Assembly: GCA_032718865.1 (NCBI GenBank) | Contig: JALUTQ010000046.1 | Span: 1,952,896-2,016,895 of the forward strand | Direction: 5' to 3' | From: Tilletia caries | Taxonomy: Eukaryota > Basidiomycota > Exobasidiomycetes > Tilletiales > Tilletiaceae | Length of the DNA stretch: 64,000 bases | Part shown: positions 10,958 through 22,900 of the stretch, piece after piece | Layout: each line of letters begins with the position of its first letter | How positions within the stretch are numbered: the stretch's first letter is position 1 | Notes under the pieces: generated by a model | Database searches by the model: none | Told to the model about the DNA's origin: nothing | Seen by the model: only the letters and a program-made list of their open reading frames with translations | Translations under genes and position numbers: made by a program

Positions 10958-13466
10958 TCAAGCACCATCGATCCGCCAATGAAGGACCTCCCACAAGGCC
11001 TCTCGAGCGTCTGTTTCGTCCACAACGTCTTGGTAATCCGGGGCCTCGGTAGGAAGGACCGCAAAGATATTCGCAGCGTCCATCTGAGCGCACGAGCAGC
11101 CCACGCTCCCGTCCTGGTCAGCGAGCCCGAAGAAAGGATTCTGCCCTGCAAAGACACGGAGAGGTGGCGGGTCCTCGAAGTTCTCTGGCAGCCGAAATGG
11201 CACGGAGCCGGGTGTAAGGGGTGCGATCCGTTGCGGTGCAAGGTCGAAGACGATGGGATATTCCTGGAAGGGAGAAAGCGGGAAGGGCAGAACGAGATCC
11301 AAAAAGTGGAATAAGTACTGGGACGCGGCACAGGGGGAAGAGGGGTCCACACACCTCAACAATGAATGCTCTTCCGTCCGCAACCGTCAGCGCAAATTGC
11401 ATTCCTGAAATAGAAATAGGATCACGGTTCTTCCATTCGGTGTACTGGACCATCATGATAGGCGTCCGACAGTTCGACTCGCTGAGGGATGCAAAGTCGG
11501 GAATGATAGCGAGCATGTTTTGTCCCAGGACTAAGAGCGCACCTGTGGCTTCGTCTGGATGAATGGCGACCCACTCCATGCGGCCGTCGTTGCGGTCGTG
11601 GTTTTCAACCTCGTCGGCAGTGATATCACGCAGTTGGATGATAGCCTTCGGATGATGTAGGAATGAAGTCAGATCTGATCAGAGACACACACGGATTGGT
11701 ACGAGAAAGGTGATCTTACCGCATCGAGCTCGTCGTTAATGTGTCTCCTGTAAGATTGCAGATGCAGAGGGAGTGGGTGAGTGTGACTCCAGAGGGTCGT
11801 TTCGCTGACAGGAAGACCAATATCAGAATGTACTCACTCCGCCAGGAGCTGTTGCTCACAAAGCTCGAACGGTGGCGATTGGTGTTCCGTGTCTTCGAAA
11901 ACGTCCTGAAGATCCAGCTTGTAGAAGCGGATCAGGCTGCGTGCGTCCGCCTGTCGAAGATGCGCGGCCATGCTCCACTTGGCCTGGCCCGTAGCACGGC
12001 CAAAAAGCATCACTGCTCCAAGAGACGTACCAACTGTGCCATGTGATAGAGGGAAGCGGGTCAGCCTTGGCATACAGTGAGTGGTCTGTGACGAGGTAAA
12101 CACAAGACGTACCTAGGAACATATGCTGATCATCAAGTCAATGTAATTGACCTCCTGAAAGCCATGACGCGATGAGACGTCGATGGACATTAGCTGCCGC
12201 GGCTGTTCGGGATTGGAGAGGTCCCAGAAGAAGGCTGTGCCGGATTCGCCCATCGCGCAGAACACGGGCCATCTGAATCGAGAGGCATGCGAGCGCTGCG
12301 AGATGCGCAGAGTACTCCGACGTCGATAGAGGTCTCCGTTGCCTCCATCGGGAATCAGGCGTCTGTGTGCCCAGACCTGGGTCGTTTGAGTTGTAGAACG
12401 TCAGTCAACAGTAGTCACATGTCACAGAAGCATGTAGAACAAGTCAGCAGAATCGATAGCGACACTCACTCCGAACACTTCGAAGTCCTCGCCATCTGCT
12501 TCGTTAATCATAGAGCTGTCAAAGCATCAGAGACCGGTGTTCGAGTCGACCGCATACCGCAGATCACAGTCAGGGAACGGGATGACATACCTTCTCGAGT
12601 GTCGGAGATGACCAAAATGCCTCGCTCACCCTCCAAATGCTCGAACGCGTCTACTTGCCCTCCGCCCAGTTGCCACAGTACTTGATTCGTTTTGACGTCG
12701 AGGACATATAGACCCCCCTTCATCGTGGTAGCGATGAGAGTGCCTTCTTCCGGGCTATATGGCCAAGGTCGCAGAGTCAGAGAGAACAGGCACAGTCATG
12801 AGGCAGCAGCAGTACTCACTCAAGTTTGATGCTCCACGCCTGGTTACGTGCAAAACAGGTGAGATCTGGGAATGCTCAGACGCAATGAATCTCCGGGCTT
12901 TGGGCAACTCACATTCAGCTGACCCTCAGGAACGAGTAACGACGATCCGAATGAATTTCGAGATTGCCTGGATCTTGTGGATTTTAGAAAGATGCCGCGG
13001 TCGATCGTCGTTTTCATCGTCGTTGTGGTCGTCGTCCAAGGCAGGACCGCGTCTTCCGCGCCAGCCGAGTAAGACCTGTTCCCACCGTACGCACAGCTGT
13101 CGAAAGCTCGTTAGATTCGCCAAATGATCGCTCGCACTCCACCTCATGAGGCTCGGAAGAGTTGCAAGGTCTTCTACCTGGACGGTCGCCGGACAGAGAC
13201 AGAGCTGTTCGGTGGCGACTTTGCGCCAGATCAAATCGTTCGCGATCAATTGCCTCCATCCTTAAGGCCGGCCGATCAAACATTCAATATTTCAATGTCA
13301 GCCTCGGCACACGGCATTCGGCAAGGCTGGGAAGAGGGGAGTTGGCCTGTGAGGGAAACGCACCTTTGCAAATAGCAGTGCATCTGGTGAGGGAGGCGGG
13401 GTCGAGGAAGGCGAAGACCTCAATGACAAGCTCCGGAGGAAGGGCGGCGAGGATGTCGCACGGCAT
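10958..13466 (-). CDS. F-box protein with beta-propeller-like C-terminus
   Basis: Multi-exon minus-strand gene with start ATG at 13466. Exon 1 encodes LPPELVIEVFAFLDPASL and joins across a GTGCGT intron to WRQLIANDLIWRKVA, together a complete F-box (Skp1-binding) domain at residues 8-50. Later exons carry repeated beta-strand blocks such as GGLYVLDVKTNQVLWQLGGG and MEWVAIHPDEATGALLVLGQ, which resemble WD40/quinoprotein propeller blades. The likely role is substrate adaptor of an SCF ubiquitin ligase, with the propeller binding the target. The last exon ends at 10958, only about 80 bp before the presumed exon 1 of the histidine phosphatase pseudogene. Exon borders between 11400 and 13250 were not all fixed, so the blade count is unknown. 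Confidence 0.75.
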
Positions 13467-14107
13467 TCTTCTGAGGCGTGAGCGGAAAGGATGAACATAA
13501 TGAAGATTGTCAGCGGTCGACGACGACAGCCTTGGGGGAGAAGAAGGTCAGTGGGGGGTGGGGGGGGGGGGTGGGTCAGATATTGGCACACCTTCTCTTG
13601 CTGGTGGATTTGCCCTGGCTTCACACCCTGGCGCAACTTCAGTCACAGTCACGGATGGAGATGATGGTGGTGAGAAGCAGGCGCTACAGGCTAAACTCGA
13701 TCAGTCCACATCCACTGACTCTGCCCTCTCTCGCTTGCCCCAACACCGGATACTCACCTCGTGAGGCGTGCGTCGACGTGGTGGTGGGAAAAAAGGATGC
13801 CTCATCTCTTCGGAAGCTCCGCTTTCGCTCGTCCTTCCGACCACATCACACCAGACACCCATCCCCGCGCTTGAGCGCATCATCTTCGTAACATACAAGG
13901 ACGGAGCTTGCTGACCCCGTCCAACCAAGGCTGCCTCAGTCGAGATTAATTGAGCTCGATGCGATCCCGCATCGCGCTGGTTTGTTGACGTCGGCTCATC
14001 AGATGTTTCCCCTTCTCCTCGAGCTTCAGGACCGCGATCATCTTTCCAGCCGTTACTCTCTTGACTCCTTCCTCTTCTTGAGTCCTCCTGAGTCCTAACA
14101 GCTATCA
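13467..14107. other. Intergenic, divergent promoter region
   Basis: Lies between the F-box gene (-) and the F-box-like pseudogene (+). It has a long G-run near 13555-13575 and no supported gene. Confidence 0.5.
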
Positions 14108-14923
14108 ATGACTCCTTCTTCTATAACGTCTTCGGTTCATTCAGGATTTGACCCATTGTCCTTGAGCCCTCGCCCTACAGCCGTCTTCCCACTTTTGAAA
14201 TTTCCCATCGAGCTCGTCCGGTCTGTATTGCTCCGATGCGACTACTGGACGCTTCGCTCGCTGCGAGAGACGTGCACGACGGTCAAGCACCTGATCGACC
14301 AGAATGGTTTCTTCGACAATCTCCTCTACCTCGATCGGCCTCTGACCAGCCCCGTCCTGACCCAAGCGGACATGGTCGAGATTGGTGCGTTGGCGCGTGC
14401 GAGGACGGAGGAGGCGATCAAGAGCGATCCGACCTTCTACGATGCTGTGTACGAGTACATCGGCATCCGCCCGCTCGTCCAGGACGGTCTCTACTGGACG
14501 TCCCACGAGTGGCCGATGGCGGTACGGCTCGACACTGGCTGGAGCTTGTACGAAGGTCCCGCACCTGCAGGCCGAATGCGCGACGAGGCCCGGCCGTGAC
14601 GACGCTGGAGGTGATCTTTTGTCTCCGAGACGAACCCGGATCGGTAACCTCGACAGCTCGGATCCTGCCGAAAGGTCGACGAAATCTCAGCATTCCTGCC
14701 AAACTGGTCCTCATCAGGGACCTGGATCACCACCCATCGTTTGCGTCTCGAAAGAGTGGGGACGAACTCCTCCGCAACGAAGAGGATGATGACGATCTAT
14801 GCTTTCTCCACGGCTTTCGCGATCAAGCAGGCTCCCCCGACTCGATATTTGCGAGGTTGGCTTGCTCGTGCTGATGTTCGACAAGTTCTTGGCCTGAAGC
14901 TGGCCTTGGGGCATGTAGGATGA
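14108..14923 (+). pseudogene. Decayed F-box-like paralogue
   Basis: The first 163 codons encode an F-box-like start (FPIELVRSVLLRCDYWTLRS) and a region alignable throughout with the intact gene at 15527. Near 14565 the frame must change to recover PHLQAECATRP (VPHIQNECATRP in the paralogue), then again for TTLEVIFCLRDEP, and again near 14750 (VSKEWG versus LSHEWDEFF) and towards 14860. With at least three frameshifts it is a pseudogene. It derives from tandem duplication with 15527-16366. Confidence 0.8.
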
Positions 14924-15526
14924 TGATATGACTGTGGAGTGTGGGTTAGTTGCTCTCGGCTGGGGATTGAGTGTCAGACTCGAGCGCATGAACGTCGGTT
15001 GCTCATTCTTTCTCTATTCATTGTTCATTCCTTGAAGGCTCTCTCTCGCGAACCGCTATGGACTACATATGGACTTCATTCATATGGTCTACATAAATAC
15101 GTTCCTCTCATTCTCATGAGGCTGACAGGCTGTGCAAAGGAACGATATATGCCTTCGACAGAAGTGAGGTGGACAGGCGAGAAGCACACATGCACTCCTG
15201 GGACCATCCCAGATTTTTCTCCTTGGGAGACCAGTCATCCTGCACTTCTCAGTGCTCACGTAGCGATGCATCATCGAAGCTCAACAACTGAGACGTGTGC
15301 TTGTGATCAAGAGGAGTGATAACTTCTTCGACGTGAAGAACAGTCTGCGGTCTGAATGAGGGGCCATCGAACGGCAATGTCTTGACGCTCCTCCTCCAGT
15401 CTTCGTGCTTGACATCCACCAGCTCACATCCCTCTTTCTTCTCTCAGCTTTGGGCTTTCTTCACTATCTCACGCACGCAACGCACAGCTGAAACCTCATC
15501 GCAGCACCCAGATTCGTTCTCGCTAC
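14924..15526. other. Intergenic spacer between F-box-like copies
   Basis: No coding potential that I can support. It holds the 3' flank of the pseudogene and the promoter of the intact copy. Confidence 0.4.
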
Positions 15527-16366
15527 ATGACCACCGCGATGTCGACTCCAAATCCCTCTACTTCTGCTGCAGCTTCTTCGCCCCCTTTCCCTTTCACAGC
15601 ACTCCCAACCCACCTCATGAAGTTGGTTCTGCTGAGCTGCGACTACTACAGCCTCAAGAAAATACGTGGAACATGCAAGCCGATGAAGAGGATGCTGGAC
15701 AATGACTCAGTGTTCGACGAGGCTCTGTTCCGTAATCGACCAGCTACGAACCGCTGCCTCACCACAGCCGATCAAAAGCAGATCAAAGGCCTCGCTCAGG
15801 CCAGATTGGCCAGAGCATTCTTCACGGTTCATCCACTCGCTCCTAAGCCTGTCCGATGGAGGGAAGACCTCGGCCGACCGGTCAGCGCGTACCTCGACGT
15901 GCACCCAGCCATCAACCAGCTCTATTGGTCTTCCGAAAATTCCTGGGTTGAAGCTCGGCTCACCAACACCACCACGGTCGAAGACGTGCCTCACATCCAG
16001 AACGAGTGCGCTACACGTCCACCCGTCTCCGAGCTCGAGGTTGTCCTGACCTCCCAGCTGTCCGAACGTAACGTTCGCCTTCGCGTCGAGTTTGGCGGAG
16101 CGGAATCGTTGAGGGGTGCACCCGCGCCGGCACCATCAGCTCCGCTCCTACCTGGGTGGCCATCGCCGCCTCAGCCGGTGCGAGTCAAGGACCTGATCAG
16201 CACGCTCGTCACCCTCTCGCACGAGTGGGACGAATTCTTCATGCCCGAAGATCCCAATCAGGATCCTGATGATGAGACGCTCTTTCGGGTGAATACTCCG
16301 CCGCAACTCGAAATTCGGGACGACGGTCTGCTCGTGGTGACGTTTGATAGCTGCCTCGACTACTAG
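15527..16366 (+). CDS. F-box-like protein, intact paralogue
   Basis: Single-exon 279-aa protein. Residues 22-60 (FPFTALPTHLMKLVLLSCDY...IRGTCKPMKRML) match the weak F-box pattern of fungal F-box-like families: a hydrophobic helix, then a CDYYSL turn and a basic helix. The remainder has no domain I know: a conserved WRED...LYWSSENSWVEARL block, ECATRPPVSELEVV, and an acidic C-terminal half (EDPNQDPDDE). The decayed neighbour at 14108 shares all blocks, so the family expanded locally. A role as ubiquitin-ligase adaptor is inferred from the N-terminus only. Confidence 0.7.
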   Translation: MTTAMSTPNPSTSAAASSPPFPFTALPTHLMKLVLLSCDYYSLKKIRGTCKPMKRMLDNDSVFDEALFRNRPATNRCLTTADQKQIKGLAQARLARAFFTVHPLAPKPVRWREDLGRPVSAYLDVHPAINQLYWSSENSWVEARLTNTTTVEDVPHIQNECATRPPVSELEVVLTSQLSERNVRLRVEFGGAESLRGAPAPAPSAPLLPGWPSPPQPVRVKDLISTLVTLSHEWDEFFMPEDPNQDPDDETLFRVNTPPQLEIRDDGLLVVTFDSCLDY

Positions 16367-16826
16367 ACAGATTGAATGCGGTAACGTGAGTTGTGTTTCT
16401 GCGCTGCTGGGCCCGTATCGAGGAAGAAACGTTCGCTCATGATAGATACTGCGTACGTTCTGTCTTCAAGGCGATTTTCTCTCCCAGCCAGCTCGCATAC
16501 GGCATGTCCCAGCACCCCTGGCGATGTGGATTGATACAGAACAGAATCGAACGATGATTTCACTCTTCCGGCGACGTGCCCATCCTCCCAAAAAAAACGT
16601 TCGATCAAATACGACAACCGCATTTCTCACGTTCTCAGGCTACTTCCGATCAAACATGTTCGCCTAAGCTCTCAGGAAACGTTTCCCTTCACGTTATTCG
16701 ACGAAGGCAAGGGCAAACAAAATCAAGCGATTGTACATAAACCCCCCACCTCCCATCTCCCTCTCTCTCTCATGTTCGAAAGAGATCACCATGACCATCC
16801 GATGAACCCAAGCCAAGCAATAATGA
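16367..16826. other. Intergenic region
   Basis: 3' flank of the F-box-like gene. Nothing else supported. Confidence 0.4.
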
Positions 16827-17072
16827 ATGCCACCGCGCAAGGATCGCCAGGCCAACACGCCCTCGGCTGCGCCCGCAGCCCACCAGAACGCATTCCTCAG
16901 CGGAACACAGACGAGAGTGAGTCTCGCGCTCGCCTACAATTTCGCCAAATATGTCAGATTGCGAGGCCGGAACGCCGAACGAGAAGGGTTGCGAACGATC
17001 GAGGATACATGGGTAACAGCTGGGAAGACAGACGTTGGTGAAGCAAATACGTTTGAATCGACTGATTACTGA
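16827..17072 (+). CDS. Small open frame (81 aa) in the duplicated segment, doubtful
   Basis: ATG 16827 (MPPRKDRQANTPSAAP...) to TGA 17072, convergent with the NDT80-like gene. No domain is recognised. In the duplicate at the left window edge the C-terminal half stays open from about 45 to 193 despite two indels whose net change is +18 bp, a multiple of three. That weakly suggests coding constraint, but an extra T upstream breaks the frame in that copy. It could equally be a 3'-untranslated stretch. Confidence 0.3.
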   Translation: MPPRKDRQANTPSAAPAAHQNAFLSGTQTRVSLALAYNFAKYVRLRGRNAEREGLRTIEDTWVTAGKTDVGEANTFESTDY

Positions 17073-17628
17073 CGGACAAGGGGATATGTACCGTATATGT
17101 CGTGGATGCAGATCGTGGGAGAAGACATTTGCGTGCAACTAGAGGTATGGGATCGTTACTTATCGATAGTCTGAGTAAAAAGTGGTGAGTGGGTAGGGTA
17201 TCTCGAGAGGGGCTCAGTTTCCTCAGCAGGAAGAAGCAGCCGCTCCGGCAAAGTGCTTGCGGGATCGACCCCGTATTGTCACAGGCGCCGAGTCGAGCGT
17301 GGCGAGGAGTGTGCCTAGACCGGCAGCAGCTGTCGGCTGGTCGCTCGTCTTGCTGTTGCACACAGGCGCTGATGAGTTGTGCGCGCTGCTGCCAAAGCTG
17401 CTGCTCCCGGAGTACGAGGACAAGGACAAGGACGAGGCTGAGGAGCGTCTCCGCTTCTTGAGCGGCGGTGGTGGGGTGTCGCCCTTGCCATCGAAGAAGC
17501 CTTCGTCCTGCTCCGACGCCGCACGGATGGAGATACCTGTTGGAGAGTTGAAGGACAGTAGTATTAGCCAAAAGAAACGTTCCTTTCGAGCGTTGGACAC
17601 ATTGCCGAACTCACGGAGGAAAAAGTAT
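16936..17628. repeat. Segmental duplication, source copy
   Basis: Near-identical to about 40-742. It contains the last exon and 3' flank of the NDT80-like gene. Differences include 7-bp and about 25-bp indels in the flank and a 6-bp repeat-unit change in the serine run. The copy here is continuous with the full gene and is therefore the source. Confidence 0.85.
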
Positions 17629-19348
17629 TGCTGCTCGCTCCGGTCGTCGTCCCCGAGTCGACCATTGTTCGTCGTGGCGCGCCGCTGTATGACGAGGAGA
17701 CAGAGCAGAAAGTTTTGAGCAAAGTATGTGGGTATGTGTGCGAGAGAGAGAGAGAGGTGAGATCGATCAGTCATCGCCATCGAGAGTATCGAGACGACAT
17801 TTACGAGGGCAACTCACGATCTGGATGCGCCGGAAACTTGCGAGCTGGTCCTCGACGGCTTTCTCACCATCATCGATGCCTAGAGAATGCTGCTGCTGGC
17901 TCCATCGCCGACCCCGATGTCCCATTGCCGCTCCACAGTCTTGATCGAGACGGTGACGAAAAGAGGACGGGCCAGAAACGTTGACGAGGAGCGCCTGAGG
18001 TTGGACCGACAGACGTTCACCGCGTTCTCGCTCAGGTCCGAACTGAACCAGGCTGACCTGGTCGCCTTTGTCCTTCGCACGTCTAGCGTTGGCACGGTTG
18101 CGGGGAACGTCGGCGTTGGTCGAAGGCGGACCTGCGACGTGAACGGTCAAGGTGACAAAGACGGGCAGCGTTCGGGTGGACGATACTTCGAGGCTGGATC
18201 GTTTGCGTGCTGTGGAAGGGCTCGATGGAGCGTTCTCCAGGCCATGGCTGTTGTCACGACTCGAGAGGTGTGCATGGACAAGGGCATCGACCTTGAGGTA
18301 GTTGCGTCGGTAGCATGTCCATTTGCCTGCAATCTTGGAGAAGCAGTCGCGCGAAGTGGCATCAATATCAAAGTTCACACTGAGATGGGTCGGTGGAGGT
18401 GAACAAAGTAGCTCAGTGAAGGTCATCGCGAAAGCTGAGGAACGTTTGTTTGTTTCCAATGACTCACGATTGGTTCCCGAGGACGTACTCTGCATGTTGC
18501 TGCGTCTCAGACGCAGCAAAGATGTTGTTCGCACTTCCTTGTGTAGCAGAAGCCGCCGTCAGACTCGAGAGCGTGGAGGTCGAAGAAAGTGGTGTGGTGT
18601 TCCTGAGAGCCAAGTCCCTCTGACCGACGTTGTTGGCAGATCGAACCCGACGTCCAATATGGCTCTGCGCTTGCATCGGCGTGCTACTGACGACGGACGA
18701 GGCCCGCACGGAGCCCTTGTCCCGGCATGCCTCGTTCTCGTAGAGCCTGGTCGACGCTAATGATGGACCTGCGATCGATTCGAAGTCCGTGATGCTCGTT
18801 GCACTTTCCCTACGAGCTCCAGGCCGGGCTTGGGATGGCACTTGGATCGCCACGGGCAGCAAAGTGGGGCTAGGTGGGACCAGTGGACTTGCCGGAGGGA
18901 ACGCTCTGTAGGACAAAATTATTAGTCAAGCTGAGCTGCGGTTGAGGAAGGCACGAGTGCATCCGCTGCTCACCTTTCCAGACCCAAAAAGACAGGACGT
19001 CCTGTCGCCGATCCTGACGGCTTGAGCTGAGGCGAGGAAGGCAAGATTGGCCTGCTTGCAATCAAGAAGGTCAGGTTGTACGACGGCTTGCAAAGATACA
19101 TCGTGGGCCAAGACTCACTGAGCAATCTTGAGCTTGTTGAGGGGCGTGGACAGTTGGGAGCTCGAGAAGATCTGGTTCGAAGCAGAGGGGAACCATTGAC
19201 TGATCGATGGCAGGCGTGGTAGTTCTGACAACGGGCTTCGGACCGTACCCGACGTAGCAGTCGATCGCACTGCGGATGTAGACAAGGAACGATTGGATGA
19301 GAGGGGGAGAGAAGCTGAGGAGCGGGACGAAGAAGGAGAAGGCAGCAT
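17223..19348 (-). CDS. NDT80/PhoG-like DNA-binding transcription factor
   Basis: Nuclear transcription factor of the NDT80/PhoG family, which has an Ig-fold DNA-binding domain. Family hallmarks appear in order on the minus strand: GKWTCYRRNYLKVDA (about 18340-18300), VQFGPERERGERLSVQPQAL, then FRRIQI joined over an intron (about 17812-17695) to RRATTNNGRLGDDDRSEQQY, matching the family's RIQF..ATANNGRRR..QQYF signature. A second intron (about 17610-17545) precedes the last exon with KKRRRSS, a probable nuclear signal, and SAPVTIRGRSRKHF, the conserved end motif. The start is the first ATG at 19348, followed by Ser-rich disordered exons. In ascomycetes the family controls meiosis, starvation and sexual development; the role here is unknown. 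The 3' end was duplicated to the left window edge. Confidence 0.8.
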
Positions 19349-19984
19349 GGTCAACACAGAGTCAGGCGGGGATTGCAAAGCGCGGAGGAGGTGAAGCTTT
19401 TGTCAAGCCTCCCATTCACCTCGAGCTCTTCGCATTTATACACATCTGGCATTTGAGATTTCCCCCACTGGCGCACGAGATCTCCAGAGGGCTTGCAACG
19501 AGGACACGTCAGAGCGGTATACGCTGGAAAGAAGTAGCGCCGCCCCTGGGGTCCTCTGTCCTGCAAGACGAGATGACGGATGGCTTGTTTCGCGGCAGTC
19601 ACAGGCCGAGCGTGAGGGGTGGGGGGCCCTCTCAACCTGAACCCGGCAGATTCTGCTGGTATCACCGACGACCGAGGACAGCTGGGTGCCCTCCGCGCCG
19701 CGTTGCGTTGCTTGACGTCGTCCGAGCCCCCCCGCGCCGCAAGGGAGGGAAGGAAAGAAGCGAAACCAGTTATACACAGCGGCAGAGGCAATCTTGCAGC
19801 AAGGAAACTCTGAACGGCGACGTGGGAAACCGAGTCGATGAAGTCCAAAGCGCATAAGTGAAACGGACACGGCCGTGGGGACGAGTGGAAAACGGGCAGA
19901 CGAAAGCAATCGGTGAGGGCTAGGGCCCTCGAGCGACCGCGCCATTACAGATTAGGACCCAGTGGGGAGTATTACCGGAGTCGC
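19349..19984. other. Intergenic region
   Basis: Promoter side of the NDT80-like gene and 3' flank of the SKN7-type gene. Antisense open frames here are compositional and not supported. Confidence 0.4.
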
Positions 19985-22900
19985 CTATCCGGAGCCGATA
20001 GTTCGCTGGCGCTTTCTCGACCCGCCTGCGTTCTCCGATGCCCTTGGTAATATTGTTGAAGCGCCCGCATGCGCCGTCGCCGACGCCGACGCTGCCGCTT
20101 CAGCTTCGCCTCCTCTTGCTTCGCTGACATCCGTGTTGAATGCTGATGATGATGTTAACGCCGACAAAGGCGGGGGCGGATCCATCTTCTCCGATCGCCG
20201 CTTGCGCGCATTGGGGACCGGAGATGCCATGCCGGGTACCTGCGATGGCCGCCGAGCACCTCCTTGCCCCTCGCCCAGGGAAGCGCCCACAGCATGCGCA
20301 AGATTGCTTGTCATCTCGCCTTGACTCGAGTCCGTCACGCTGCCGGAAGCGATGAAGTTTTGCAGCATTGCTATGTACCTGGGCAGCGTGGGAACGAAGC
20401 GTTGATTGGAGAGAATATCGAGAGAGATGCCAAGAGATCAGAATGAATGTTTTCGCGGACTAGGGAGGGAGGTCTCATGGGAACTCACTGTGAATCGGAG
20501 AAGCCAAGCGTCGCCAACGGGTTCATGCTCGCATCACCCTCCTCACCTTCACCTTCTCCTCCGCCTCCACCTCCGCCGCCGCTTCTGCCGGACGTACTTG
20601 TCGTCGTCAAATTGAGCTGATTGCCAGTCGAGGGTCCAGCATGGGCAGGCATCAGACCCACAAGCCCAGGGGTCAGACCTGCTGCGCTCGATATCATCGA
20701 CTGCAAGGCACCCTCTGGCAGGGAAGGCAAGCCGAGTTGATGCGGGATTTGCTCCATTTGCGAGACCGTCTTGAGATGAATGAGATGTTTCTGTTCCAAA
20801 AGAACAAATTTTAGCCGGACATCTCAAAAGGAGTCTAGGCACGCCAGAGCAAAGGCCCGGAACGGTGTCTGATCGCAACTCACCTCCAGCATGTTGAGTA
20901 AGCCCTCCTTCGTGAAAGGCTTTGGCAAGATGTCCGTCATGCCATTCTGCATGTATGTTAACAGCTCGTTGGGTTGCGAGTTGGAAGTCATTGAAATAAT
21001 TGGCGTGCGTGGGTCAAATTGCCGAATAAGAGACGTCGCCGATACGCCGTCCAAGTTCGGCATTACAATATCCTGAACAGAGTGACCAGATCTCCGGTCA
21101 GATCGCGGTTTTCCAAGAACAATCAGCGAAGGCCGCGGGGGAAGAACCAACTCACCATCAACACCAAGTCATACTTCTCCAGGTTCATCTTGTTGACCGC
21201 GTTCACTCCGTCCACGGCCACGTCGATCGCACACCCAAACACCTGCAAGAACTTGCTGCTCAGCTTGCGACACATCGCATCATCATCGACCAACAGCACC
21301 CGTGGCGGCACAGCCCAACCGGGGACGTACGTCGACCGTCGAATACGCAAGAGTGACGACCCGACGCCTCCGCTCCCATTGTTGGCCGGCGAGTGTGGGA
21401 TCGTAGCGATGCTCGCTTCTGAATCGTGTGGTGAGCCGCCGGGCGGCAGAGGCGAGGCTGACCCGTTGCGTGGTGACCCGCTGCCACTTGGCATGATCGA
21501 TGATCGTCGGTCCAGTTTGAGCATGCTCTCTGGCAAGTCTTCCAAGTTCGGAACTCGAAGCCCGCCGTCGCCCAGGCGACTCCCACCGGGCGATTCACCC
21601 CGGTCGTGCCGATGTGCACCAGCCGCCGCATCCTTCCCACCCTGCGGTTCCCCGTTCGACCCCCGCGGATGATCTTCATTCTCTCCATCTCGGCCGCCGC
21701 CACCGCCCGGCGCACTGAAGTGGGAAAAGTCATCCTGCGGGTTGTCCTCGCGAGGCTGCAGCGTGCCCACAGTAAAGACTCGCAAGCCAGCCGCCTCGAA
21801 GCTGTTCCCGAGCGGCCCAGCCCCAAAGCCACCGGTGGTGTTGAAGATCTCGCCCGCACCATCGTCGTTGAAGTGAGGAGGGTGGAGGTACATCCGCTGT
21901 GGGGGCGACGTCGCAGTGGAGCCGGTCGAGAAGCCATGCCGTCGCTGCGTGATCGTGCTTTCGGCATTGCCAGCCCCGTTCTCGCCGCCGCTCCCTTGTC
22001 CGACGGCGCCGGGCGTGTAGGCGTTCTCGGGTGACACAGCAGCCGATCCAGATCTAGGGGACCCCGACTGAGTCGTCCGCCCGGATGCGCTGTCCGTCCC
22101 TGAGCCAGAGGCGTGCCCGAGGTCATGGATAGAAGCTGCAGGCGTACCCGTACGGTTGTTCTGCATGTCTTGATGTGCGCTTTGGATTCGTCTCGTAATC
22201 TCGCTCATCTGGCTAAAACTGGCTCGGGCAACGTCGGCATAGGAGCCGATGTACTGGCGAGCTTCTTGCGGTCCGAGGAAGGGCCCGTCTGATGAGTTGA
22301 GGGTGTTTTGAGAACTGCTTGCGCCATCTTCCAGTTTAAGCGCAGGAGTCTTGGAGCGCTCTGTTGATACATGCACAGTTAACGTCTGTCAGTAACAACG
22401 TTCTGGGAGGATGAGTACCATCGAGCGAGAGACTCACCATTATCCATACTCATCAGGTACTGTATCAGATTCTGCATGAACTGATCTTGCTGTACCATAT
22501 TCCGCTGGACGGTCAGCATCTCGCCTATGATGCCCTGGTACTGCCTCGTCAGTCCTTTGATGTGCCGGTCCATCTGCTCCTGGACAGCGGTGAGGGTGGC
22601 CACTTGACCCTTGAGCTCGGAGTAGCCCTCCGCAGCCTCTTTGGCCATTTCGGAGGGGTTCTCAGCGAGCGGCGGGCTGCCGTCTCGATCATCCCCGTTG
22701 CCTTTGCCCAGCTTCTTGCCCGTGGGTGGCTTTCTCTGCAGAAAGAACCGAATACGTGAGCACTGTGAGGCCGAGAATCGCATAAATGCTAAATATCTTG
22801 GACATGCTCAATGCTCACCTTCACACTGTCCAGCAAATCTTCGCGGCCACGGACGAATTCGGGATGCTTGAACTCCCAGATCTGATCGCCGCTGGCGGAA

